7,430 bases of DNA from Paramuribaculum sp. (GTDB taxonomy: Bacteria > Bacteroidota > Bacteroidia > Bacteroidales > Muribaculaceae): assembly GCA_029058455.1 (NCBI GenBank), contig JAIDXU010000058.1, positions 1 to 7,430 of the forward strand, read 5' to 3'. Position numbers and translations under genes: made by a program. The notes under the pieces were generated by a model. That model saw only the letters and a list, made by a program, of their open reading frames with translations, did not search any database and had not been told where the DNA came from. Below, in pieces: positions 1 through 6,122 of this stretch (its first letter is position 1; the number at the start of each line of letters is the position of its first letter).

Positions 1-4
1 AGAT

Positions 5-562
5 ATGAAGACCCCGGAGCAAATAGCGAAAATAAAAGCCGTGATACTTTATATATTGCAGAGTTTCTCGGAAGGAGTGGATTATATCAAATTGTTTAAG
101 ATATTATATTTCGCCCAACGTGATCACCTTGCCCGATATGGTAAAGTTATTGTTGACGATTCGTTCCGTGCGCTGAAGCATGGACCGGTTCCGGCATATA
201 CCTATAAAGGATTGCAAATAGCTGAGGGTAAACCTCTAACGGGAGACTTTGAAAACTTTTTGAAAGATTTTGAAGTTAAAGAGAAGAAAGTATATGCAAT
301 TTCTAAACCCGATATGGATTATATATCCGGTATAGACAGACGCAGCTTGGATATATCCATAGAAAAATATAAAGATATTGACCCTTATGATTTGTCGGAT
401 TTATCGCATGATTCGGCATGGCAGGAGGCAATTAAGCGTATGCAGGATGATCCGCAAAAAAACTTCATAACAATCATTGACATGGCTCGTGCAGGGAATG
501 CTTCTAAAGAAATGGTTGACTATATAAGAGAGAAACAGATTATTAAGAACGCTTTAGCATAA
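5..562 (+). CDS. Panacea-domain (DUF4065/SocA-like) protein, probable antitoxin
   Basis: This 185-aa protein matches the Panacea domain (DUF4065, related to the SocA proteolytic adaptor). It carries the hallmark N-terminal helix motif KLFKILYFAQRDHLARYG (residues 29-46), the conserved segment F-RALKHGPVPAYTY (about 54-67), and a C-terminal LSDLSHDSAWQEA motif (about 130-142). Panacea proteins act as antitoxins that bind and neutralise structurally diverse toxins encoded beside them (PanA-PanT systems), and some are phage-associated. Here the partner would be the gene that starts 6 nt downstream, in the common antitoxin-first order. The ATG at base 5 gives a normal domain start, but the frame is open to the window edge, so a slightly longer N-terminus cannot be excluded. 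No promoter or HTH domain is visible; Panacea proteins often lack a separate DNA-binding domain. The region is AT-rich compared with the rest of the window. Domain assignment is strong; the antitoxin role is inferred from family and context. Confidence 0.85.
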   Translation: MKTPEQIAKIKAVILYILQSFSEGVDYIKLFKILYFAQRDHLARYGKVIVDDSFRALKHGPVPAYTYKGLQIAEGKPLTGDFENFLKDFEVKEKKVYAISKPDMDYISGIDRRSLDISIEKYKDIDPYDLSDLSHDSAWQEAIKRMQDDPQKNFITIIDMARAGNASKEMVDYIREKQIIKNALA

Positions 563-568
563 GTGTGC

Positions 569-1051
569 ATGGATGATTTCAGAGGCTCTCTTAAACACTT
601 GAAAGCCAAAATTGATGAGGCACAAATAGTTGACATATCTTCAATCAAAGTCGGTGATATTATTTATGTGCCATTAGATGAAGATGACGGATTGACCCTT
701 ACAAACGGTTATAATACAAGGAATAAATATATTGTCATTATCGGATTTACTCCTGAAGGCATTGCTTTAGGGGCACTTCTTATAAACTCTGATATTAATC
801 CTGCAAAGCGATCTCCTGAAATGATGAATTGTCAGTATCCCATGCTTATGAGACATTATCCATCTATTTTGAGATATGATAGCTGGCTCGACTGTTCAGA
901 TATTTTTGAATTATCTAAAGAAAAGATTTCCGAGCGAAAAGGAAAGTTAAAAGGTTGTCTTACAACCGAAGACAAAGACCGCATATTGGATTTTCTTAGA
1001 GAAACCGATCTTTTTGATAATGTAACGAAACGCAGATTTGGTTTACTATAA
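569..1051 (+). CDS. Uncharacterised partner of the Panacea protein, candidate toxin
   Basis: This 160-aa soluble protein has no signal peptide or membrane segment. It starts at ATG 569, six bases after the stop of the Panacea gene. An in-frame GTG at 563, abutting that stop, would add two residues. I do not recognise a family with certainty. Residues 27-72 look like successive beta-strands of a small barrel: a VGDIIYVPL strand, a loop rich in D/E and N, KYIVIIGF, then ALGALLINSDIN. After this come SWLDCSDIFELSKEKI (about 105-120) and a C-terminal helical part with KLKGCLTTEDKDRILDFL (126-143). A strand opening with VGDIIYV, a later Asp/Cys/Ser strand and a closing helix recall the PemK/MazF-like SH3 barrel of RNase toxins, but the match is by eye only. 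Position and spacing suggest cotranscription and a toxin role neutralised by the upstream protein. The RNase activity is speculation. Confidence 0.65.
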   Translation: MDDFRGSLKHLKAKIDEAQIVDISSIKVGDIIYVPLDEDDGLTLTNGYNTRNKYIVIIGFTPEGIALGALLINSDINPAKRSPEMMNCQYPMLMRHYPSILRYDSWLDCSDIFELSKEKISERKGKLKGCLTTEDKDRILDFLRETDLFDNVTKRRFGLL

Positions 1052-1081
1052 CTAATTTCTATATCTATAAATCAATAATAC

Positions 1082-1124
1082 GAAGTTAGTTGCATTACCT
1101 ACTTCGCATTAGGCAACATACTTC
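1082..1124. repeat. Imperfect inverted repeat patch after the Panacea cassette
   Basis: Bases 1082-1093 pair with 1113-1124 in ten of twelve positions, with a two-base internal mismatch at 1087-1088/1118-1119 and a 19-nt loop. Competing elements overlap it: CGAAGT at 1081-1086 pairs with ACTTCG at 1101-1106, CCTA at 1098-1101 pairs with TAGG at 1110-1113, and short direct repeats GCATTA (1092, 1106) and TACTTC (1100, 1119) recur. It lies 30 nt after the stop of the candidate toxin gene. It could form the 3' end structure of that + strand transcript, but no U-tract follows. Its role is not known. Confidence 0.45.
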
Positions 1125-1138
1125 TAATGAAACAGATA

Positions 1139-1184
1139 AAACAGCGGCATGGCTTGGCGAGGGGGCCAGGTCATGCCGCTGTTT
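1139..1184 (-). terminator. Intrinsic terminator downstream of ndh
   Basis: A perfect 13-bp inverted repeat, AAACAGCGGCATG at 1139-1151 and its complement at 1172-1184, encloses a 20-nt interior that can pair further (TGGC 1155-1158 with GCCA 1165-1168). On the - strand the stem begins 20 nt after the ndh stop codon and is followed by TTTATCTGTTT, a T-rich though interrupted tract, as expected for intrinsic termination of the ddpX-ndh transcript. The symmetric A/T ends may also let it stop + strand transcripts from the Panacea cassette, although the tract on that side is short. Confidence 0.8.
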
Positions 1185-1203
1185 ATGATTGAGAGGGGGA
1201 GTG

Positions 1204-2505
1204 TCAGATTTCGCCCCAGCGACGGCGCAGGGGGTATTTAGTGCTGTGGAGAAGCATGCGCAGCGATGTGGAGTAGGTGAAATATGACCAGCTCCAGTTG
1301 ATAAGCACGGTGAGCTTGTTGCGCATACCGAGCAGCGAGATGAGGTGAACAAACATCCATGCCATCCACGCAATCCAGCCCTTGAGGTGCATGTGTTTGA
1401 GGTCGGCCACGGCAAGGTCACGGCCCACGGTGGCCATCGAGCCTTTGTCAACATAGTTGAACTCCTTATCCCATGTGCCGGCATTGAGCTGCTTGGCAAG
1501 AAGTTTGGCTTGCTGAATAGCCACCTGAGCAAGCTGCGGATGACCCTTCGGATAGTCAGGACAGGTCATAAGCGAAATATCGCCGATGGCAAACACATCT
1601 TCAAGACCTAAAACGCGGTTCTGACGGTCAACGGGGAAACGGTTGCCGCGACCGGGGCGATAGTCGGTGTTTTCCCATACAAACTGCTCACCGGTCACGC
1701 CGGCGGTCCATATCACCATCTCGCTATAGATACGGGTATCGTCGTTAAGAGTGATAACGTTATCCTCATAGCTCTTGAGCAGGTGGTTGAGCCTTACGTC
1801 AACCATAAGTTTTTCAAGATACTGATGAGCTTCGGCCGACGACTCGGGGCTCATCGGACCGAGCAGGCGGTCGGTGCCCTCGAGCAGAATTATCTGCAGA
1901 TCCTCACGCGGAATATTGGGATATTCGCGAGGCAGGATATAGCGCTTCATCTCGCCTATGGCGCCGGCAATCTCCACACCTGTGGGACCACCGCCCACCA
2001 CAACAAAGCTCAGCAGGCGGCGACGCTGCTCGGGATCGTCAACACAGAGCGACGCTCTCTCCAAACGGTCGAGAATCTCGTTGCGGCAACGGGTAGCCTC
2101 GGCGGCGCTCTTCATCGTAAACACGCTCTTGATCAGGTCGGGATTGTTGAAGAAGTTATTGGTTGTGCCGGCGGCTATCACCAGTTTGTCATATTCGATG
2201 GTCTCAAACTGTGTGCGCACCTCTTTGCGGAGCACGTCGATGGTGTGAACGTCGCCCATGTGGTAGGTGGCGCTCTCCTTGGCCACACGTCTCACCTCCC
2301 TGCGGAAAGGGAAGGAAATGTTGCCGGGATCGAGACCTCCTGAAGCAATCTGATAGAACAACGGGGGGAAGCTGTGGAAGTTATTGCGGTCAACAAGCAC
2401 TACCTCAAATTTCTTTTTATCGATATGTTTAACGAGATTGAGGCCGGCAAAACCGCCACCCACAATGACGAGTTTCTCCTTATGAGATGTTTCGGAAATA
2501 GACAT
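1204..2505 (-). CDS. ndh: Type II NADH:quinone oxidoreductase (NDH-2)
   Basis: This 433-aa flavoprotein transfers electrons from NADH to membrane quinone without proton pumping. The FAD-binding Rossmann motif VGGGFAG is at residues 15-21, followed by the E/D-ending strand VVLVDR. The second dinucleotide motif VVVGGGPTGVEIAGA (168-182) binds NADH. The FAD-contacting VFAIGD is at 304-309, and the quinone-site signature HPQLAQVAIQQ is at 322-332. The C-terminal part (about 376-411), rich in Trp, Met and Leu, is amphipathic to hydrophobic and fits the membrane-anchoring helices of NDH-2. Length and motif order are normal for the family, so this is an intact gene. It lies 45 nt downstream of the dipeptidase gene with no clear promoter between, so cotranscription is likely. 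A strong hairpin terminator follows the stop. The NDH-2 call is preferred over a generic pyridine nucleotide-disulfide reductase because there is no CxxxxC redox pair and the quinone motif is present. Confidence 0.93.
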   Translation of the reverse strand: MSISETSHKEKLVIVGGGFAGLNLVKHIDKKKFEVVLVDRNNFHSFPPLFYQIASGGLDPGNISFPFRREVRRVAKESATYHMGDVHTIDVLRKEVRTQFETIEYDKLVIAAGTTNNFFNNPDLIKSVFTMKSAAEATRCRNEILDRLERASLCVDDPEQRRRLLSFVVVGGGPTGVEIAGAIGEMKRYILPREYPNIPREDLQIILLEGTDRLLGPMSPESSAEAHQYLEKLMVDVRLNHLLKSYEDNVITLNDDTRIYSEMVIWTAGVTGEQFVWENTDYRPGRGNRFPVDRQNRVLGLEDVFAIGDISLMTCPDYPKGHPQLAQVAIQQAKLLAKQLNAGTWDKEFNYVDKGSMATVGRDLAVADLKHMHLKGWIAWMAWMFVHLISLLGMRNKLTVLINWSWSYFTYSTSLRMLLHSTKYPLRRRWGEI

Positions 2506-2550
2506 GATTATATGATAGAAATTTTAATTATCAGGTTAAGAGGGAGAAAG

Positions 2551-3243
2551 TCAAAAATCAAGCAGCCGGTAACGGGCGCGGGCTGTGGCGCGTGAGCGGA
2601 GGTTAAAGTGCCACCACTCGCTTTTGAGAGGCATGAATCCTCCCGCTTTCATCACCCGACGGAGCAGTTGCCTGTTGGCTTGCTCGGCCTTGGTGAGCTT
2701 GCCTTTAGCCACGAGTTCATCCTCGCGGTCGATATTTGCTTCGGGGCCGAGGTGATCGATGGGTGTGCCCATCGGCAACTCGCGACCCTGAGCATCGGCG
2801 AGAGTGATGTCAACCGCCAACCCGTAGTTGTGCAGACCGCCGCCGTTGGCGGGATTGCTCACATAGGGCGCCTTGGGCGTGCCGCGCAGGGTGTCATACA
2901 TCTTCTTCTGCACCGAAAACGGCCGCGAAGCGTCGGCCACCTTGAAGTGCAGATCGGGGCGCAGACGTTTAAGCTCCTTATCGGCTTTGACGAGCGCCGC
3001 CACCGCCTCGGGATGAAGATATGCCCGGGTGAGTGTGGAATCATACATCACTTTGCCGGTGAAATTATCCTCACGCCCATACATCAGGCTGACCTCCACC
3101 GAAGGCACACTCAGCGCAACATCCTCCATGCCGTATTGCTCCATGAGCCGCCACAAAGGTTGTCGCGGGGATGAAGCTACAGAGAGCCCCGGGAGACACA
3201 CACTCGCCAAAATCAGGGGAATTAAACGTTTAAGATTCTTCAC
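2551..3243 (-). CDS. ddpX: D-alanyl-D-alanine dipeptidase (peptidase M15D, VanX/DdpX family)
   Basis: This zinc enzyme hydrolyses D-Ala-D-Ala in the cell envelope. From the GTG at 3243 it has 230 aa and a signal peptide (basic MKNLKR, hydrophobic core LIPLILASVCLPGL, likely cleavage after SVA near residue 23). The frame is open to an ATG at 3381, but that start would bury the signal peptide and overlap the divergent gene, so GTG is preferred. Family landmarks are the N-terminal VSLMYGREDNFTG (51-63), the Arg of DASRPF (104-109), the metal site LHNYGLAVD with His138 and Asp145, MGTPIDHLG (158-166), and EWWHF with catalytic Glu209 and zinc ligand His212. The usual Ser of SxHxxGxAxD is Gly here. 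No vanH or vanA ligase is nearby, so a role in peptidoglycan turnover or D-alanine recovery is more likely than glycopeptide resistance. The Cys in the signal peptide does not sit in a canonical lipobox. Confidence 0.88.
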   Translation of the reverse strand: MKNLKRLIPLILASVCLPGLSVASSPRQPLWRLMEQYGMEDVALSVPSVEVSLMYGREDNFTGKVMYDSTLTRAYLHPEAVAALVKADKELKRLRPDLHFKVADASRPFSVQKKMYDTLRGTPKAPYVSNPANGGGLHNYGLAVDITLADAQGRELPMGTPIDHLGPEANIDREDELVAKGKLTKAEQANRQLLRRVMKAGGFMPLKSEWWHFNLRSRATARARYRLLDF

Positions 3244-3248
3244 GATTG

Positions 3249-3256
3249 CAAAATTA
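3249..3256 (-). promoter_or_regulatory. Possible -7 box for ddpX-ndh
   Basis: On the - strand these bases read TAATTTTG, an exact match to the Bacteroidota -7 consensus TAnnTTTG. It lies only 5 nt before the GTG start, which would give a nearly leaderless transcript, and no -33 TTTG box is seen at the normal spacing. AT-rich chance occurrence is a real possibility. Confidence 0.25.
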
Positions 3257-3301
3257 ATCTTTTTTTGCGTGAAATGATACAGTAATTCGGTTATTTCGGC
3301 G

Positions 3302-3309
3302 TATTTTTG
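3302..3309 (+). promoter_or_regulatory. Possible -7 box for the TPR gene
   Basis: TATTTTTG matches the Bacteroidota sigma-ABfr -7 consensus TAnnTTTG and lies 43 nt upstream of the preferred ATG at 3353, which leaves a leader of ordinary length. No good TTTG -33 element is found about 20 nt upstream; the closest (3264-3267, ending a T7 run) is too far away. The call is therefore tentative. Confidence 0.35.
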
Positions 3310-3352
3310 CACTAAATTTTTGAATCTCCAATCAGACTCCTCCACGCCAATC

Positions 3353-5422
3353 ATGCGCTTTAAGATATTATTTTTGGTCACGACATTGCTAACGGCCTTT
3401 CAGTCAATCGCCCAAATCAATGTTGACCAGGTGGTTAGAGTAGGCCGCAACGCTCTATATTTTGACGACTATGTGCTATCGATAAGATATTTCAATCAGG
3501 CCATAGATGTCAAACCGTGGCTTGCATATCCCTATTTCTACCGCGCCATCGCCAAATATAATCTCGACGATTTTTCGGGAGCGGAAGCCGACGCCACACT
3601 CGCGATAGAGCGTAATCCCTTTATCACCGATGCATACGAGCTGAGAGGCGTGGCACGTCAGAATCTCGGCAACACCGCCGCAGCCATAACCGACTACCAC
3701 CGAGTGCTTTTCGACCGCCCGAAAAGCAACGGCGTTTTGCTCAACCTCGCCATAGCCTATCAGGAAGCCCACCAACCCGACTCGGCCGCCGAGACATTCA
3801 ACCGAATGCTCACCATGTCGCCCGGCTATGCCAACGGCCATATAGCCTATGCACAGTTTCAGGTTGAGCACAAAGACACCGTCGGCGCGAGAGAGTCGGT
3901 AGAACGTGCGATAGCCCTAAACCGATTCAACACCCGTGCATTAGCTTTCAGGTCGGCCTTGCGAATGAACTCACAATCGCCCGACAGCATTGCCCTTGCC
4001 CTCGCCGACATCGACGAAGCCATAAGGCTCGAGCCTTCGCAACCGGGCCTTTATATCAACCGCGCTTTCGTGCGCTATAAGCTTGATGACTATTTCGGCG
4101 CGATGGCCGACTATGACTATGCGCTCGAGTTGGAGCCTCACAACATGATGGCCACCTACAACCGTGCCCTGCTGCGCATGGAAGTGGCCGACTATGACAA
4201 AGCTCTCGCCGACCTCAACAGTGTGCTGGCCTATAACTCCAACGACTACAAGGCTTTGTTCAACCGCGCCATAGTGCAGAAAAACCGCAGCGACTTCAAG
4301 AGCGCTCTTGCCGACGCCAACGCCGTGGTCAACGCCTTTCCCGACCTCGCGGCAGCCTATTTCCTGAGGTTTGATGTGCGTCAGGCCGCCGGCGACCGCA
4401 ATGCCAAAGAGGACTATGACAAATCTCTCGCTCTGGCCAACAGTAAAGTAGGCACCTATTCAGCCGACTCTCAGGGGGAAACCGTGGCAAATGACACCAA
4501 CCCTTCTCGACTGCTTGAAATCGACAATCCCGAGGGTGAGGATCAGGAAGTGGTGGCCGCCCGCTTCACTACCCTGCTCACAACTTCACCCGCCGGCAAC
4601 AGCACGGAGCGCGCTCAGGCAGGTGACATTTCGGGTAAAAGCATCAGAGGCCGTGTGCAGGACACATGGGACTCATCGGTGGGTCTCGAACCGATGTTTA
4701 CCGCCTCCTACTACACTTCACCCACCGAACTCAAACCCTCGTCTGACTATCTTAAAGAGGTCGACGAAGTAAACCTCACCGGTGCGCTTCCGATGTTGCT
4801 GCAAGTCACCAACCGCGCCACTCCCCTCACCGACCAGGAGGATATCAACCGTCATTTCGCGTCGATAAATTATATCACCGAGCTTGTGCAGAAGCCTAAG
4901 CCCCGCTCTATTGATTATTTCGCGAGAGGAATGGAATATTTCACCCTGCGCGACTATGCCAAAGCGGTAGCCGACTTTAACGAAGCGTCTAATATCACCC
5001 CGCAATTCACTCTCGCCCTCTTTATGAAAGGTGTGGCGCTTGAACAGCAGGCTCAGGCCTCGATAGCTGACGAGAACAGCGAAACGCCTTCAATACATGT
5101 AAGCCTCCTGCCTGACATGAGAACTCAGCTGCTCAAAGAGTCGGTAGAAGCTTTCGATAAAGCCCTTGAACTCAAGCCGGCAATGGCGCCCGCCTACTAC
5201 AACAAGGGTGTGGCTCTGGCCGAGACTGGCGACTATACATCGGCCATCAACGCCCTGACCAAAGCGATAGGGCTTAAACCCGAAATGGGAGAAGCTTATT
5301 TTAACAGAGGTTACTGCTATCTGAGACTCGGCAATATAAAGTCGGGCAACCGCGACCTCAGCCGTGCCGGAGAGTTGGGTGTTGTGGAAGCCTACAGTGT
5401 GCTGAAGCGCATGAATCGCTAA
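3353..5422 (+). CDS. Secreted tetratricopeptide repeat (TPR) protein
   Basis: This 689-aa protein begins with a clear signal peptide (MRFKILFLVTTLLTAF, cleavage probably after IAQ at residue 21), so it should act in the periplasm or at the outer membrane. The frame is open to a TTG at 3320, but ATG 3353 puts the signal peptide at the N-terminus. The first array (about 26-363) holds roughly ten 34-residue TPR units, with repeated patterns such as AYELRGVARQNLGNTAAAI, INRAFVRYKLDDYFGAMADY and YNRALLRMEVADYDKALADL. A linker of about 150 residues rich in S, T, P, D and E (about 364-515) is probably disordered. A second array of about four units (519-680) follows, interrupted near 571-590 by a polar insertion. 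TPR solenoids are protein-binding scaffolds; the partner cannot be told from the sequence. The gene is divergent from ddpX and converges on the small Cys-rich gene, whose stop codon it overlaps. Confidence 0.9.
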   Translation: MRFKILFLVTTLLTAFQSIAQINVDQVVRVGRNALYFDDYVLSIRYFNQAIDVKPWLAYPYFYRAIAKYNLDDFSGAEADATLAIERNPFITDAYELRGVARQNLGNTAAAITDYHRVLFDRPKSNGVLLNLAIAYQEAHQPDSAAETFNRMLTMSPGYANGHIAYAQFQVEHKDTVGARESVERAIALNRFNTRALAFRSALRMNSQSPDSIALALADIDEAIRLEPSQPGLYINRAFVRYKLDDYFGAMADYDYALELEPHNMMATYNRALLRMEVADYDKALADLNSVLAYNSNDYKALFNRAIVQKNRSDFKSALADANAVVNAFPDLAAAYFLRFDVRQAAGDRNAKEDYDKSLALANSKVGTYSADSQGETVANDTNPSRLLEIDNPEGEDQEVVAARFTTLLTTSPAGNSTERAQAGDISGKSIRGRVQDTWDSSVGLEPMFTASYYTSPTELKPSSDYLKEVDEVNLTGALPMLLQVTNRATPLTDQEDINRHFASINYITELVQKPKPRSIDYFARGMEYFTLRDYAKAVADFNEASNITPQFTLALFMKGVALEQQAQASIADENSETPSIHVSLLPDMRTQLLKESVEAFDKALELKPAMAPAYYNKGVALAETGDYTSAINALTKAIGLKPEMGEAYFNRGYCYLRLGNIKSGNRDLSRAGELGVVEAYSVLKRMNR

Positions 5423-5592
5423 CGTTTCTCCTCATCCTTGAGCGGACAGGAGGCGTCACACCCGCTGCAACCGCAGCCGCACGACGACCCGTCACCTTTA
5501 CGCTGTTTTGATCGGAAGTTGACAGCTATGCGCCACAAAGCCCATGCCACAACCACTCCTACTGCAATCCACTGCCACATATCGCCGTTCAT
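5419..5592 (-). CDS. Small FeoB-associated-type Cys-rich membrane protein
   Basis: This 57-aa single-pass membrane protein was found by reading the - strand directly. It starts MNGDMWQWIAVGVVVAW, with one hydrophobic segment at about residues 6-24, then a basic stretch (RSKQRKGD) and a Cys cluster CGCGCSGCDASCPLKD with Cys at 38, 40, 42, 45 and 49. This architecture (short N-terminus, one TM helix, basic linker, terminal Cys motif ending CPLK) is that of the FeoB-associated Cys-rich membrane proteins, which usually accompany the ferrous iron transporter FeoB; their role is unproven but metal binding is presumed. Its ATG overlaps the TGA stop of the Nudix gene as ATGA, so translational coupling is likely. 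Its TAG stop (5419-5421) overlaps the TAA of the convergent TPR gene. No feoB lies in the window, which is unusual for the family. Confidence 0.8.
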   Translation of the reverse strand: MNGDMWQWIAVGVVVAWALWRIAVNFRSKQRKGDGSSCGCGCSGCDASCPLKDEEKR

Positions 5593-6122
5593 AGGTTGAA
5601 AATTTCGGGATAAACCTTCTGCAACTCTTTTTCAAGATTGGGAGTAAGTATCTCTTTCCCGAAAGCGACCTTAATCTCCTCTACCGGCCAGAATCTCACA
5701 GCCTCAACCTCCTCGGGGTCGAAAGCGGTTGAGAAACGCTCGGGGTCGGCTTCCATTTCGAAGATATTTACCAGTTCGCGCTCAACCGACGATTCCCACA
5801 CATATCTCCCGACAGCCGTTGCCGTCGAAGCGTCGACGCCAAGCTCCTCGCGGGTTTCGCGCAGCAGAGCCTCGGCCACACTTTCGCCATAGTCCACATG
5901 ACCTCCTACGGCGGTATCCCACTTGCCCGGCTGAATTATTTTGGTTGTGGAGCGTTTTTGAAGCAACAACGCCTCTCGGCCGGGAGTGAACACATGGAGG
6001 TGAACCACCGGATGGAGCAACATTGAGCGGGAGTCGTGACACTCGCCGCGGGTGGCCTTTCCTATCACATTACCCGAAAGGTCGACTACAGGGAACAGTT
6101 CTGAAGATTTTTCGCCCGGCAT
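5589..6122 (-). CDS. Nudix hydrolase, IPP isomerase/YfcD-like
   Basis: This 177-aa cytoplasmic enzyme has a complete Nudix box at residues 74-96: Gly74, Glu80, then RETREELGV from Arg88 to Val96, including the metal-binding REx2EE glutamates. It fits GX5EX7REUXEEXGU except that Thr90 replaces the usual aliphatic residue. The N-terminal part (FPVVDLSGNVIGKATRGECH, 10-29) and the following histidine-rich HPVVHLHVF strand resemble the subgroup that includes IPP isomerase and YfcD rather than MutT. The substrate, a nucleoside diphosphate derivative or an isoprenoid-type diphosphate, cannot be decided here. KWDTAVGGHVDYGE is typical for the region around the box. The ATG (6122-6120) shares its A with the TAA stop of the upstream topoisomerase gene (TAATG), and its own stop overlaps the next start (ATGA), so all three genes should be cotranscribed and translationally coupled. 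Confidence 0.9.
   Translation of the reverse strand: MPGEKSSELFPVVDLSGNVIGKATRGECHDSRSMLLHPVVHLHVFTPGREALLLQKRSTTKIIQPGKWDTAVGGHVDYGESVAEALLRETREELGVDASTATAVGRYVWESSVERELVNIFEMEADPERFSTAFDPEEVEAVRFWPVEEIKVAFGKEILTPNLEKELQKVYPEIFNL

Larger units (their letters stand above)
1..1080. other. AT-rich accessory segment
   Basis: Base composition shifts across the window. Two 60-base lines counted here (1-60 and 601-660) hold 21-22 G/C each, while a line inside the TPR gene (4081-4140) holds 33. The AT-rich stretch coincides with the two-gene Panacea cassette and ends near the intergenic repeats at 1082-1124. Such a shift is commonly taken as a sign of horizontal acquisition. The left border lies outside the window, and no integrase, transposase or attachment site is visible, so acquisition is an inference. 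Confidence 0.5.

Noticed and set aside
1095..1532. 145-codon frame on the - strand across the terminator and the ndh 3' end
   Set aside because: It runs through the ndh coding region in another frame and through the terminator hairpin; the composition (Ser, Pro, Cys, Arg-rich) is typical of a shadow frame.
1783..2343. Long open frame on the + strand (186 codons) antisense to ndh
   Set aside because: It lies wholly inside the strongly supported ndh gene and its translation shows no domain-like pattern; it is a mirror of the GC-rich codon use.
2608..3174. Long open frame on the + strand (188 codons) antisense to the dipeptidase
   Set aside because: It is fully opposite a gene with intact catalytic motifs and has no recognisable domain, so it is a shadow.
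2551..3243. Vancomycin-resistance determinant
   Set aside because: The enzyme is VanX-like, but there is no adjacent D-Ala-D-Lac ligase, VanH dehydrogenase or VanRS pair, so a resistance cluster is not supported.
3320..3352. TTG start for the TPR protein
   Set aside because: It adds 11 polar residues ahead of a good signal peptide; ATG 3353 is the natural start.
3244..3381. Longer N-terminus for the dipeptidase from ATG 3381
   Set aside because: It would place 46 extra residues before an evident signal peptide and overlap the divergent TPR gene and its promoter region.
5464..5475. CTGC-AACC-GCAG hairpin as a terminator for the TPR gene
   Set aside because: The stem is only 4 bp, lies inside the Cys-rich coding region as Cys/Gly codons, and has no following T-tract.
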